Assembly (NCBI GenBank): GCA_029202525.1
Contig: CP119325.1
Location: 4,500,001 to 4,564,000, forward strand
DNA length: 64,000 bases
Reading direction: 5' to 3'
From: Candidatus Pseudomonas phytovorans
GTDB lineage: Bacteria; Pseudomonadota; Gammaproteobacteria; Pseudomonadales; Pseudomonadaceae
A model generated the notes under the pieces. The model searched no databases and had not been told where the DNA came from. It worked only from the letters and a program-made list of their open reading frames with translations. Position 1 is the first letter of the stretch. Each line of letters starts with the position of its first letter. The position numbers were made by a program, and so were the translations under genes. Of this stretch, positions 1 through 8,860 are shown piece after piece.

Positions 1-171
1 ACAACCTACCCCTGTCAGTGAACCCTTGCGACATTCTGTCGAACAAACACCGCAATATATCGGCCGCCACTCGACATCACAATGCCAGTAAGCGCACATG
101 CTGCACATTCGTTCCAGACGATGCCTACCCGCTGAAGTAAACTGCACACTCCAACTACCGGGCCCGTTCAC
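1..171. other. Upstream region of the first AraC gene
   Basis: No gene is visible here. The stretch leads into the ATG at 172 and presumably carries the promoter of the AraC-family regulator. I see no strong palindrome or terminator. Confidence 0.4.
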
Positions 172-1002
172 ATGAGCAACTGGATTGACCTCAGGCAAGA
201 CGCCGATACCGGCATCGAGTCGGTCCGTGCGCATTTCGTCGGGCATGCCTACGACCCGCACTGGCACGACAGCTTCCTGGTCGGCGTGACCGAACAGGGC
301 GTGCAGCAGTTCAACTGCCGCCGGGTGCGCCACCGCAGCACGCCGGGGCAGGTCTTCTTGCTCGAACCTGGCGACATTCATGATGGCCTGGCGCCGACCG
401 CAGAAGGCTTCACCTATTCGACCTTGTACCTGGAGCCCGCCTGGCTCGACCAACAGTTGCGGGCGCTGTTCGAGCACGCGCCGGGCGACAGCCTGCCCAG
501 TTTTGCCGATACCCTGTGCCACGACGAACACCTGGCGCGGGCCACTGCCCTCGCCTTCCGGGCCGTGCACGACCAGGACTTGCGCATCGTCCGGCAAACG
601 GCCATGGACGACCTGCTGGCCTGCCTGACCCGCCACATGCACTGGCGCCGGCGCATCAACCCCGACCCGCGCCTGCCGCTGACCGCCCAGCGCGCCCGGG
701 ACTTTTTGCACGCCAACCTGGAGCGCGATATCGGCCTGGAGGACCTGGCCGAAGCCTGCGGCATCGACCGCTTTCGCCTGACGCGTGCGTTCAAGGCCGC
801 GTTCGGCATTGCTCCGCATGCCTACCTGATCCAGCTGCGCCTGGCGCGGGCGAGGTGCCTGCTCGCCCAGGGCCAGACACCTGCCGAGGTGGCCATGGCG
901 TTGGGCTTTGCTGATCAAAGCCACTTGGGGCGCTGGTTCCGCCGGGCCTACCGGCTGACCCCGGCCGACTACCGCAGGCGCTGCTCAAACCTTCCAGACT
1001 GA
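172..1002 (+). CDS. AraC-family transcriptional regulator
   Basis: A 276-residue cytoplasmic DNA-binding regulator. The N-terminal part (about residues 20-105) is a cupin-like AraC sensor domain with a His-rich stretch HAYDPHWHDSF. The C-terminal 95 residues carry the two helix-turn-helix motifs of the family (IGLEDLAEACGIDRFRLTRA, then the GFADQSHLGRWFRRAYRLTP block). The LysE-type exporter gene follows 50 bp downstream on the same strand. AraC/LysE pairs of this kind are common in Pseudomonas, and I infer that this protein senses an amino acid or related amphipathic compound and activates its export. The effector cannot be read from the sequence. Confidence 0.92.
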   Translation: MSNWIDLRQDADTGIESVRAHFVGHAYDPHWHDSFLVGVTEQGVQQFNCRRVRHRSTPGQVFLLEPGDIHDGLAPTAEGFTYSTLYLEPAWLDQQLRALFEHAPGDSLPSFADTLCHDEHLARATALAFRAVHDQDLRIVRQTAMDDLLACLTRHMHWRRRINPDPRLPLTAQRARDFLHANLERDIGLEDLAEACGIDRFRLTRAFKAAFGIAPHAYLIQLRLARARCLLAQGQTPAEVAMALGFADQSHLGRWFRRAYRLTPADYRRRCSNLPD

Positions 1003-1052
1003 GCGCCTGCCGGCAGCGAGCATGGTGCTTCGATATCCCGGAGCCCTGAACC

Positions 1053-1637
1053 ATGTCGCAGTCGTTGTTACCCTTCATTCTGTTCGCCCTGGTGTCCAGC
1101 ATCAGCCCGGGGCCGACCAACCTGTTGATCCTGGCCCACGGCGCGCGCGCGGGTTTGCGCGCAAGCCTGGCGCCAATCGTGGCGGCCTGTGGCGCGGCGG
1201 CGGCGATCGTGTTGATGGTCGGCCTGGGGCTGGGCGAACTTCTGCTACGTCACCCCTTGGCGCAACAGGTAATGAGCTGGGCCGGCGTGTTGTGGCTAAG
1301 CTGGCTGGCCTGGAAGATGCTACGCAGTGCCGCCGCTCCGCTGCAGGCGGCCACGGCGCAGGGGTTCAGTGCTTTCAGCGCTGCATCGCTGCAGGTGGTC
1401 AACCCCAAGGTGTGGTTGATGGCCGTGGCGGTGGTCGGGGTGTTTGCCGCGCCGTCGTTGCCGGTGTGGCAATTGGCGCTGGTGTTTTTACTGATCGCCC
1501 TGCCGTGCATGGCAGCATGGGCGGTGTTGGGGGTGGGTAGCGCCCGGTGGTTGCAGGCACCGCGTCGGTTGCAGCTGTTCAACCAGGTGTTGGCGGGGGT
1601 GCTGTTGGTTTCTGCCTGGGCTGCCGTACTGGCTTGA
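1053..1637 (+). CDS. LysE/RhtB-family amino-acid exporter
   Basis: A 194-residue inner-membrane protein with about six hydrophobic segments. The N-terminus contains the family signature around SSISPGPTNLLILAHGARAG, as in LysE/RhtB exporters that expel amino acids or their derivatives. The length is typical (190-210 residues). The ATG at 1053 is preceded by a GGAG element. It lies 50 bp behind the AraC-type regulator and is probably co-transcribed with it or controlled by it. The substrate is not predictable. Confidence 0.92.
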   Translation: MSQSLLPFILFALVSSISPGPTNLLILAHGARAGLRASLAPIVAACGAAAAIVLMVGLGLGELLLRHPLAQQVMSWAGVLWLSWLAWKMLRSAAAPLQAATAQGFSAFSAASLQVVNPKVWLMAVAVVGVFAAPSLPVWQLALVFLLIALPCMAAWAVLGVGSARWLQAPRRLQLFNQVLAGVLLVSAWAAVLA

Positions 1638-1671
1638 ATGCCAAGGAGGTACCCCACAGGTCTACGGGGAC

Positions 1672-1788
1672 CTGTAGGAGCGGCCTTGTGTCGCGATGGA
1701 CCGCAAAGCGGTCCCAGGATTTCAGATTCGCAGTAGAAATTGCCGGGGCCGCTTTGCGGCCCATCGCGACACAAGGCCGCTCCTACAG
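1672..1788. repeat. REP-type inverted pair
   Basis: Two perfect 28-bp inverted arms (1672-1699 and 1761-1788, containing taggagcggccttgtgtcgc) flank two further short GC-rich hairpins (ggaccgcaaagcggtcc and gggccgctttgcggccc). It sits between the convergent LysE and SotB genes and may end transcription from both sides. The same unit recurs at 23.9-24.0 kb. Confidence 0.85.
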
Positions 1789-1808
1789 AAAAGCGCACTG
1801 GGCTTGGG

Positions 1809-3008
1809 TCAGTGTGTCAACGCCTCGCGAAAGCGCCGGGTGCTGGCAACGGCCAGCACCAGCCCGACCACTGCCACGCTACCGCCCACCAGGCCGATAT
1901 CCGCCACGTTCATCTGGCTGCTGACGATACTGCCCAGCAGCGCGCCACCGCCAATCCCGATGTTGTAGATACCCGAAAACAGCGCCATGGCGACATCGGT
2001 GGCATCGGATGCCAGCTTCAAGGTCTTGGACTGCAGCGCCAGGCTGAAGCTGAGGATCGCCACACCCCAGAACATGCTCAGCACCGCGAACGCATAGAAG
2101 TTGCCCGACAGCGGCAGCATCAACAACAGGCACGCGGCGAGCAAGCCGATCGAGCCGACCAGAAAGCCATGGGGGAAGCGGTCACTGTAGCGGCTGAACA
2201 GCACCGAGCCGAATACCCCGGCACCGCCAAACAGCAGCAACAACAGCGTGGTGCGCTCACCGCCGATCTGCGCCACATGCAGTGCAAACGGTTCGATGTA
2301 GCTGTAGGCAGTGAACTGCGCGGTAATCACCAGCGTCACCAGCAGGTAGGTGATCACCAGCGCCGGGCGCTTGAACAGGACCGGCAAGCTGCGCAACGAG
2401 CCAGAGTTCTGGCTGGGCAGCAGCGGCAGCGACTTCATCAGGCACAGCATGGTGGCCAGTGCGACGCCGGCAATGCTGAGGAAGGTCACGCGCCAGCCCA
2501 GCGCCTCGCCCACCACACGCCCCAGCGGAATGCCCAGCACCATTGCCAGGGTGGTGCCGGTGGCCAGCAGGCCCAGCGCCTTGGCCTGCTGCCCCGGTGG
2601 CGCCACACGCACCGCCAGCGAAGCGGTAATGGCCCAGAACACCGCATGCGCCAGGGCAATGCCGATACGGCTGACCAGCAACATGGCAAAGCTCTGCGAC
2701 AGCCACGACAGCAAGTGGCTGACAATGAACACCAGGAATACGAACAGCAGCAGCCGCCGCCGCTCGATGTTGCGGGTCAGCAGCATCATGGGCAGCGAGG
2801 CCAGCGCCACCACCCAGGCATAGATGGTCAGCATCAGCCCGACCTGGGCGGTGCTCATGTCGAAGCTGCGGCCAATGTCACTGAGCAGCGCCACCGGGAC
2901 GAACTCGGTGGTGTTGAAGATGAAGGCCGCCAAGGCCAGAGCGATGACGCTCAACCAGCTGCCGCTGCCAGCCGTGGGCGGCAGGTGGGTGGGGATGGGT
3001 CCGTTCAT
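1809..3008 (-). CDS. sotB: SotB-type MFS sugar/drug efflux transporter
   Basis: A 399-residue, roughly 12-helix major facilitator protein of the inner membrane. The segment AAFIFNTTEFVPVALLSDI near the N-terminus and the block ATDVAMALFSGIYNIGIG near the C-terminus match the SotB (YdeA) subfamily, which exports arabinose, IPTG and some drugs. I chose the ATG at 3008 (MNGPIPTH) over one 17 codons upstream because the extra residues (MAGVRTVALSAEKRF...) look like untranslated leader. It is divergent from the beta-propeller gene at 3213, so the 204 bp between them hold both promoters. Confidence 0.88.
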   Translation of the reverse strand: MNGPIPTHLPPTAGSGSWLSVIALALAAFIFNTTEFVPVALLSDIGRSFDMSTAQVGLMLTIYAWVVALASLPMMLLTRNIERRRLLLFVFLVFIVSHLLSWLSQSFAMLLVSRIGIALAHAVFWAITASLAVRVAPPGQQAKALGLLATGTTLAMVLGIPLGRVVGEALGWRVTFLSIAGVALATMLCLMKSLPLLPSQNSGSLRSLPVLFKRPALVITYLLVTLVITAQFTAYSYIEPFALHVAQIGGERTTLLLLLFGGAGVFGSVLFSRYSDRFPHGFLVGSIGLLAACLLLMLPLSGNFYAFAVLSMFWGVAILSFSLALQSKTLKLASDATDVAMALFSGIYNIGIGGGALLGSIVSSQMNVADIGLVGGSVAVVGLVLAVASTRRFREALTH

Positions 3009-3212
3009 GGGTGGGAAACGCTTCTCCGCAGACAAGGCAACAGTTCGCACGCCAGCCACCCGGTTGCTGGGGGCCGACGTACGCGCTGTTATTGATAGGA
3101 ATGTACGGCATGGTACGCGTCAAGCCGGGGCCTCACAACCGCAAGGCAGGTAGAAGGAGTACCATGCGCGCTTTGTGTGAAACGCGTGTGCAACAAGGAG
3201 CCCGATCCGCTC

Positions 3213-4529
3213 ATGGACAAGCAGCACCCCCAGCAGCAGTGGCAGCAGGCAGTTATTGCCTATGCCCAGGCCGTCAACGACTACGTCGCGCAGGGCCGTG
3301 CGCAGGGCTGGGACAATCTTGAAGAGCCGCAGGTCCCAGCCACCGGGCACCTGCTCGACGCCTGGCTGGCGGCCCTGCAAGCGGCCAATCGCCCTGGCTG
3401 CAACGAGCAACAGCGCCTGGCCTTTCGCCAGGCCTGGCCCCCTGCGCACCTACCTTTGGTGCCGTTGCTTGATGAACACGGCCAAGGTATCAGCAGCGTT
3501 CTGCTGCTGGACGACGGCAGCCTGCTGGCACGCATCGGCATGCCTTACGACAAGGGCCAAGTGGTACGTATCAGCCACCAAGGGGTAACCCCGGTGATCG
3601 GTACCGAGCACTTCGGCCGCTGCCCGGGCCGCCGCTATTTCGCCCTGGCCAATGCCGAAGGGGTGCGCGTGACCGATGGCTGGGGCGGCCCACAGGTGCA
3701 GCGACTGGCCTGGCCGACCGGGTTGGAAGGGTTGCCGGCGGGTTACCCGTTCGAGCCGTTCGACCTGCAGCCCGCGCCGACCGCGCTGATCCCCTTCCCC
3801 GATGGCCAACGCGTGCTGCTGGTGAGCGCCGAAGGTATTTTTGTACTGACCGTTGAGGGCGCAATTCGTCTATTGCCGCATCAGGCGCGGGTGCTCGATG
3901 AGCTGGCCGAAGGTACCGAGCCGGAGGACATCAGCCTGGGGCTGAGCATGGAGCATGGTGCGGTGTCGGCGGATGGCCGCCTGATCGTGGTAGGTGAGCA
4001 AGGTAGCCGGCACCTGGTACTGGACGACCAGTACAGGCTTGTGGCTGAAATCGGCCCCGGCAGTGAATACCCGCACTTTGCGCTGTTCAACAGGGCCGGT
4101 GACCAATTGATACTCAATGCCTGCCACTTCTACAGCGGTGCCACGCTGGCGGTCCGGGTGGCCGACCTGCCGGGGCTGCGAACCGATTACTACAGCCAGG
4201 ACCCGCATACCCCGTTGGTACAGGATGGCGCACGGGTGTATGCCGGCGTTGCGCGCACTGGCGAGTACATCGTCGGGGACGCCTACGGCTACCTGCGGGC
4301 ATTTGGCGAAGATGGCAAGGAACATTGGCAGCACTATCTGGGTTCTACCATCAGCGCGATGGATGTGAGTGCCGACGGGCGTACGCTGGTGGCGGCTAGC
4401 CATGCAGGGGTTGTATCGCTGATTGCCCTGGACAGCGGGCGACCTGAGTGGCAGATCGGCACCGGGGCGCATGGCGAAGTGCGGCGGTGGTTGTTCTGGA
4501 AAGGGTGGGACAAGGCGATGATCTGGTAG
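3213..4529 (+). CDS. Beta-propeller-like protein of unknown function
   Basis: A 438-residue protein without an obvious signal peptide. The N-terminal 90 residues are helical and Gln-rich. The rest consists of repeating beta-rich units ending in motifs such as ISAMDVSADGRTLVAASHAG followed by a W-containing strand, which resembles WD40/PQQ propellers. The start at 3213 is preferred because AAGGAG lies 13-18 bp upstream; an ATG at 3163 behind another AGAAGGAG opens only a short reading frame that overlaps this gene. I do not recognise a specific family and assign no function. Confidence 0.75.
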   Translation: MDKQHPQQQWQQAVIAYAQAVNDYVAQGRAQGWDNLEEPQVPATGHLLDAWLAALQAANRPGCNEQQRLAFRQAWPPAHLPLVPLLDEHGQGISSVLLLDDGSLLARIGMPYDKGQVVRISHQGVTPVIGTEHFGRCPGRRYFALANAEGVRVTDGWGGPQVQRLAWPTGLEGLPAGYPFEPFDLQPAPTALIPFPDGQRVLLVSAEGIFVLTVEGAIRLLPHQARVLDELAEGTEPEDISLGLSMEHGAVSADGRLIVVGEQGSRHLVLDDQYRLVAEIGPGSEYPHFALFNRAGDQLILNACHFYSGATLAVRVADLPGLRTDYYSQDPHTPLVQDGARVYAGVARTGEYIVGDAYGYLRAFGEDGKEHWQHYLGSTISAMDVSADGRTLVAASHAGVVSLIALDSGRPEWQIGTGAHGEVRRWLFWKGWDKAMIW

Positions 4530-4555
4530 CAGGTCCAACATTTTTGCTGCCTGCA

Positions 4556-4660
4556 CTGGCCTCTTCGCGGGCTTGCCCGCTCCCACAGGCACTACACAGG
4601 CCTTGAGAACTGTGCAGTATCGGTGGGAGCGGGCAAGCCCGCGAAGAGGCCGGTACAGGC
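4556..4660. repeat. Paired REP elements (inverted)
   Basis: Two copies of the P. putida-type REP unit (cctcttcgcgggcttgcccgctcccacagg) face each other at about 4557-4589 and 4623-4659. They lie between the convergent propeller gene and the aldehyde reductase. Such pairs can form long hairpins and attenuate read-through. Confidence 0.9.
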
Positions 4661-4670
4661 AACCGATCAA

Positions 4671-5723
4671 TCAGCCCTGAAGTGTGGCCATGTCGATCAC
4701 GAACCGGTACTTCACATCCCCGGCAATCATCCGCTCATACGCCTGGTTGATGTTGCGGATATCCAGCATCTCGATATCACAACGGATGTCGTGCTGGGCG
4801 CAGAAGTCCAGCACCTCCTGGGTCTCGGCGATGCCACCGATCAACGACCCCGCCAGCACCCGGCGCTTCAATACCAGGTTGGCCGCATGCACTGCCGGGT
4901 CGATCGGTTCGATCAGGCCGACCAGGATGTGCACACCATCAAACTTCAGTGTTTCCAGATACGGGTTGAGGTCGTGCTGTACCGGGATGGTATCGAGCAG
5001 GAAATCGAAACGGTCGGCTGCTGCGCGCATCTGCTCGGCATCGGTGGACACGATCACATGGTCAGCGCCCTGGCGGCGGGCTTCCTCGGCCTTGGCCTGA
5101 GACCGCGTGAACAGGGTGACTTCGGCGCCCAGGGCCTTGGCCAGCTTGATGCCCATGTGGCCAAGGCCGCCCATGCCGAGGATGCCGACCTTGTGGCCAG
5201 GGCCGACACCATGGTGCTTGAGCGGCGAATAGGTGGTAATGCCAGCGCACAGGATCGGTGCGGCGCTGGGCAGGTCCATGCCGGTCGGGATGCGCAGCAC
5301 GAAGTGCTCGCTGACCACGATGCTGCTGGAGTAACCGCCCATGGTATTGCTGCCGTCGACCCGGTCCGGGGTGGCGTAGGTCATGGTCGGGCCTTCAAGG
5401 CAATATTGCTCCAGGTCCTTGGCGCAGGCTTCACAGTGGCGGCACGAGTCGACCATGCAGCCGACGCCAACCAGGTCACCCACCTTGTGCGCGGTGACCT
5501 TGGTGCCCACCGCCGTGACCCGGCCAATGATCTCGTGGCCAGGCATCAGCGGGTACACGGCGATGCCCCATTCGTTGCGTGCCTGGTGGATGTCGGAGTG
5601 GCACACACCGCAGTACAGGATTTCGATGGCGACGTCGTCCGGGCGCGGACTGCGGCGCTCGAAGGTCATGGGCGCCAGTGGGCTGGCAGGGGTTTGGGCG
5701 GCGTAACCGATGGCGGTATACAT
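4671..5723 (-). CDS. Zinc-dependent NAD(P) alcohol dehydrogenase/aldehyde reductase (YahK/CAD-like)
   Basis: A 350-residue medium-chain dehydrogenase. Visible motifs are the catalytic-zinc region YCGVCHSDIH (residues 37-46), MPGHEIIGRV, the four-Cys structural-zinc loop CRHCEACAKDLEQYC, and the Rossmann segment GILGMGGLGHMG. This matches the cinnamyl-alcohol-dehydrogenase subfamily that reduces aldehydes with NADPH. The ATG at 5723 (MYTAIGYAAQT) is preferred to an upstream in-frame start that would add 61 low-similarity residues. It is divergent from a YqhC-like AraC regulator, as in the yqhC/yqhD arrangement, which suggests aldehyde-responsive control. Confidence 0.9.
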   Translation of the reverse strand: MYTAIGYAAQTPASPLAPMTFERRSPRPDDVAIEILYCGVCHSDIHQARNEWGIAVYPLMPGHEIIGRVTAVGTKVTAHKVGDLVGVGCMVDSCRHCEACAKDLEQYCLEGPTMTYATPDRVDGSNTMGGYSSSIVVSEHFVLRIPTGMDLPSAAPILCAGITTYSPLKHHGVGPGHKVGILGMGGLGHMGIKLAKALGAEVTLFTRSQAKAEEARRQGADHVIVSTDAEQMRAAADRFDFLLDTIPVQHDLNPYLETLKFDGVHILVGLIEPIDPAVHAANLVLKRRVLAGSLIGGIAETQEVLDFCAQHDIRCDIEMLDIRNINQAYERMIAGDVKYRFVIDMATLQG

Positions 5724-5904
5724 GCAGGGCCTCGCAGGAAAGTGAAACGATTCAGGCGGCGCATTCTGCGCGCCCAACCGCGTCACGCCCACGGCTGATT
5801 CTCCGGCATTCATGCCTGATTCTACGAAGATCCCATCTGACACCTGGCGCCATGCCTTGGATCTGCGATGATTAAGCTGTCTGATTCTCTGCCTTTGGTT
5901 GACC

Positions 5905-6810
5905 ATGCAACTGACCCGTCACGTCGACGCCAATGCGCCGCTTTGCACGCTGATCCGCAGCCTCGCTACGCGCCCGGGCTTCGTGCCCACGCACCTGCCT
6001 CAGGTACAGGTGCTGAGCTGGGACCACTATGTGGCCAGCAGCCCGCAAATCTACGAACCCAGCCTGATGATCCTGGCCCAGGGCAGCAAGCTGGCGCGCC
6101 TGGGGCCGCGCACCCTCGAATACGGCGCCGGTCATTACCTGGTGCAGGCGTTGTCGGTGCCGTTCATGTGCGAAACCTTCGCCACCCCTGACGCGCCATT
6201 GCTGGGCGTGGCAGTGGACATCGACCGTGGCGTGCTGGGTGAACTGGTGCAGAGCATGGACCTGGCGCCAGACGCTGCAATACAGGCACAAACACCGCAA
6301 TCGATGACCTCGGCAGCACTGGATGCGCCCATGCGCGACAGTGTCGAACGGCTGCTGCACTGCCTGCAGGACCCGCTGGACGCCAAGGTGCTGGGCCCGG
6401 CACGCGTACGCGAGGTGTTGTATACCGCGCTGCGCGGCCCGCAGGCCGGTGTGTTGCGGGCACTGGTGGAGCAACAGGGGCACTTCGCCCGCATCGGCGC
6501 CGCGCTCGCCCACCTTCGGGAGCATTACGCCGATCCACTGAGCGTGGAGGCACTGGCCGCGCGGGCCAACATGAGCGTTTCGACCTTCCATGAACACTTC
6601 AAGCGCTGCACCGACATGGCACCGATGCAGTACCTCAAGCGCCTGCGGCTACTCAAGGCGCAGCAGATGTTGATCGGCGAAGGCCTGGGCGTGGCGCAGG
6701 CTGCGCACCGGGTGGGTTACCAGAGCACTTCGCAGTTCAGCCGCGAGTACAAACGCCAGTTCGAGCGCAGCCCGGGGGACGAACTGCCGTATCAGAGCTT
6801 GCCTGTGTAG
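5905..6810 (+). CDS. AraC-family regulator, YqhC-like
   Basis: A 301-residue regulator with an AraC_N-type sensor domain (about residues 25-180, including EPSLMILAQGSKLARLG) and a C-terminal double helix-turn-helix (LSVEALAARANMSVSTFHEH and GVAQAAHRVGYQSTSQFSRE). The ATG at 5905 follows a TTG two codons upstream; the ATG is the likely start. It is divergent from the aldehyde reductase. In E. coli the related YqhC activates an adjacent aldehyde reductase gene in response to reactive aldehydes, and I infer the same logic here. Confidence 0.88.
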   Translation: MQLTRHVDANAPLCTLIRSLATRPGFVPTHLPQVQVLSWDHYVASSPQIYEPSLMILAQGSKLARLGPRTLEYGAGHYLVQALSVPFMCETFATPDAPLLGVAVDIDRGVLGELVQSMDLAPDAAIQAQTPQSMTSAALDAPMRDSVERLLHCLQDPLDAKVLGPARVREVLYTALRGPQAGVLRALVEQQGHFARIGAALAHLREHYADPLSVEALAARANMSVSTFHEHFKRCTDMAPMQYLKRLRLLKAQQMLIGEGLGVAQAAHRVGYQSTSQFSREYKRQFERSPGDELPYQSLPV

Positions 6811-6841
6811 CGACGCCAGTTTATCGAGCATGCACGATCAT

Positions 6842-6929
6842 TGTGGGAACGGGCGCGCCCGCGAAGCAGACGACGCGGTGGATGGCACCGGCTATGCCGG
6901 TGTTCGCGGGCGCGCCCGCTCCCACAGTA
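6842..6929. repeat. Paired REP elements
   Basis: Inverted units tgtgggaacgggcgcgcccg (from 6842) and cgggcgcgcccgctcccaca (to about 6927), with a small hairpin (caccggctatgccggtg) between them. They lie between the convergent AraC gene and the TetR gene. Confidence 0.85.
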
Positions 6930-6941
6930 GCCACATGCGCT

Positions 6942-7541
6942 TCATGCTTGCCGCTCGACCATAGCGATAATTGCGGCCTTGAGCTCAGCCTTGGCCTGCC
7001 CGGCCTCCAGCTCCCCTGCTGCAGCTGCCTGAGACAGCGCATCCGCCGCTCCTACCAACAGGCGCATGCCAGCAACCCCCACATTGCCGCTGGGCGAAAA
7101 ACCGGCCAAGGCTTCGCGGCACTTGTCCAGAAACGGCTGCTCATACGCCCGCTTCAGTGCCTCCATTTCCGGCGACCCGGCCAGCGCTGCCGACACCCCG
7201 GGTATCTCCCGGCCCTGACTCATCACGCAGTCCACATAGGCCTCGGCAATCACCTGGGCACGGCTGTCCAAGCTGGCCTCACAACTGGCCAGGGCCTGCG
7301 CCAGCATCTGCGACTGACGGGCATCGTATTCCTGGTACAGCGCCACCAGTAGCCCATTACGGGTCTCGAAATGATCGTAGACCACAGGCTTGGTCACCCC
7401 TGCAAGCTCAGCCAACCGGCCCAGGCTCAGGGCATCTGTACCCTCCTCCCGCACCAGTTGCCAGGCCACATCGAGCAACTGCCTGCGTCGATCGTCGCGG
7501 CTAAGGCGCTTGCGTGAGCGTGCTTGATCATCGCTTGACAT
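6942..7541 (-). CDS. TetR-family transcriptional repressor
   Basis: A 199-residue TetR/AcrR-type regulator. The N-terminal domain (about residues 15-65) contains the helix-turn-helix LSLGRLAELAGVTKPVVYDH and the rest is the helical ligand-binding domain. It is divergent from a flavodoxin-like oxidoreductase, and the 91-bp gap contains two tandem GTAACTTAC palindromes that are its probable operators. I infer that it represses itself and the oxidoreductase until an electrophile or quinone binds; the ligand is unknown. Confidence 0.9.
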   Translation of the reverse strand: MSSDDQARSRKRLSRDDRRRQLLDVAWQLVREEGTDALSLGRLAELAGVTKPVVYDHFETRNGLLVALYQEYDARQSQMLAQALASCEASLDSRAQVIAEAYVDCVMSQGREIPGVSAALAGSPEMEALKRAYEQPFLDKCREALAGFSPSGNVGVAGMRLLVGAADALSQAAAAGELEAGQAKAELKAAIIAMVERQA

Positions 7542-7557
7542 CGATTACCTACCAAAA

Positions 7558-7580
7558 GTAACTTACTAAGCGTAACTTAC
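7558..7580. promoter_or_regulatory. Tandem GTAACTTAC operators
   Basis: GTAACTTAC occurs twice, at 7558-7566 and 7572-7580, 14 bp apart. Each copy is a GTAA/TTAC half-site palindrome. They sit between the divergent TetR and oxidoreductase genes, just upstream of a TATATA sequence (about 7587) that could be the -10 element of the plus-strand gene. TetR binding is an inference from position. Confidence 0.6.
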
Positions 7581-7632
7581 CTCGAGTATATAGCGCTCAA
7601 GGCAACCCTGCACCCTACAATGGAGAACCACC

Positions 7633-8229
7633 ATGCACGCTCTGATCGTCGTCGGTCATCATGACCCGCAATCCCTCACTCACGCGCTGGCCCGGCAGGT
7701 TGCCGACGGCTTGGCCAGCAAAGGCCACAGCAGCGAAATCGCCGACCTGGCCAGCGAAGGTTTCGACCCCCGTTTCGGCTTGGCAGACCATGCCGTACAC
7801 CGTCGGCTGGCAGCACCACCGGCCGATGTTCTCAATGAGCAGGCCCGCATCGAGCGCGCAGACGCCTTGGTACTGGTCTATCCAATCTACTGGTGGTCGC
7901 TGCCGGCCTTGCTCAAGGGCTGGGTCGAGCGGGTATTCAGCAACGGTTGGGCGTTCGACTATGAAGAGGGCACCACGGTCAAGAAATTACGCGGCATGAA
8001 CGTTCACCTGATCGGCGTCGCAGGCGCCGATACAGGCACGTTCGAACGGCATGGCTATGGCGAGGCGATGCGTGTACAGATCGAGCACGGCATCTTCGAC
8101 TACTGCGGCGCCGAGGTGCTCACCTCCACATTGCTGGATGACAGCGAAGGGCCTGACCAGGCCCCCCAGTTGCATCGCGCTCACGCGTTGGGCAAAAAAC
8201 TGTTTGCAGATTGCCAGGTCGCTGCCTGA
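7633..8229 (+). CDS. NAD(P)H-dependent flavodoxin-fold quinone oxidoreductase
   Basis: A 198-residue protein of the NQO/MdaB family. The start ALIVVGHHDPQSLTHALA is the flavin-phosphate-binding loop region, and VYPIYWWSLPALLKGWVERV followed by FSNGWAFDY is the family signature. These enzymes reduce quinones by two electrons using FMN or FAD and NAD(P)H and help detoxify electrophiles. GGAG lies before the ATG. The gene is divergent from the TetR repressor and probably induced when that repressor is released. Confidence 0.9.
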   Translation: MHALIVVGHHDPQSLTHALARQVADGLASKGHSSEIADLASEGFDPRFGLADHAVHRRLAAPPADVLNEQARIERADALVLVYPIYWWSLPALLKGWVERVFSNGWAFDYEEGTTVKKLRGMNVHLIGVAGADTGTFERHGYGEAMRVQIEHGIFDYCGAEVLTSTLLDDSEGPDQAPQLHRAHALGKKLFADCQVAA

Positions 8230-8318
8230 GCTGTGCCGCAGCGCCGCTACTCAAGTAGCGGCAGCTCAGCTTCTGCGCCCCGCCCCATTGCAGGAAAACA
8301 AAAGACCCGGCTACCATT

Positions 8319-8337
8319 GAGAACGATTCACACTCAC
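8319..8337. promoter_or_regulatory. Weak Fur-box-like sequence
   Basis: The sequence gagaacgattcacactcac matches about 11 of 19 positions of the Fur consensus and lies 16 bp upstream of the ECF sigma gene. FecI-type sigma genes are normally Fur-repressed, so the position is right, but the match alone is weak. Confidence 0.35.
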
Positions 8338-8353
8338 AACCGGAAGCCAGGCG

Positions 8354-8860
8354 TTGGACAGCACATCGACCCGTAAACTGGGCTTTTTCTTCAGCGATCA
8401 CCATCGCTGGTTGCTCCAGCACATCCACAAACGCCTGCGCAACCACGCCGACGCCGAGGACACCGCCGCCGAAACGTTCTGCCAGATGCTCGGCGCACGC
8501 GTCGACCCCGACAGCATTCAGCAGCCTCGCGCCTACCTCACCGTCATTGCCCGCCGGCTGATCTTCGACCGCCATCGTCGTCGTCAGCTCGAGCAAGCCT
8601 ATCTGGACCATCTGGCGCGGCTGCCGGAGGCCGTAGCGCCATCGGCCGAGGAGCAGTTGCTGTTGATCGAGGCCCTGATAGCCATCGATCAGGCATTGGA
8701 CGGCTTGCCAGCCGTGGTCAAAGCCACCTTCCTCTATAGCCAGCTCGACGGTATGCACTACGCCGACATTGCCGCAAAGCTGCAGATCAGCGAGCGCTCT
8801 GTCAGCCGCTACATGAAACAGGCGCTGCGCCAATGTTACCTGTGCGAGGTGCAGGCATGA
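8354..8860 (+). CDS. FecI-like ECF RNA polymerase sigma factor
   Basis: A 168-residue ECF sigma-70 factor. The region DHHRWLLQHIHKRLRNHADA (sigma region 2) and the C-terminal YADIAAKLQISERSVSRYMK (region 4 helix-turn-helix) are visible. The best start is a TTG at 8354. The gene overlaps the FecR-like gene by 4 bp and is followed by a TonB receptor with a signalling domain, so it is the sigma factor of a cell-surface signalling system: ligand binding at the receptor relieves the anti-sigma factor, and this sigma then transcribes the receptor gene. Confidence 0.92.
   Translation: MDSTSTRKLGFFFSDHHRWLLQHIHKRLRNHADAEDTAAETFCQMLGARVDPDSIQQPRAYLTVIARRLIFDRHRRRQLEQAYLDHLARLPEAVAPSAEEQLLLIEALIAIDQALDGLPAVVKATFLYSQLDGMHYADIAAKLQISERSVSRYMKQALRQCYLCEVQA

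Noticed and set aside
3163..3322. A short frame starting at an ATG with AGAAGGAG upstream
   Set aside because: It overlaps the propeller gene in another frame, and its product is low-complexity. The leader may matter for regulation but I cannot support a gene.
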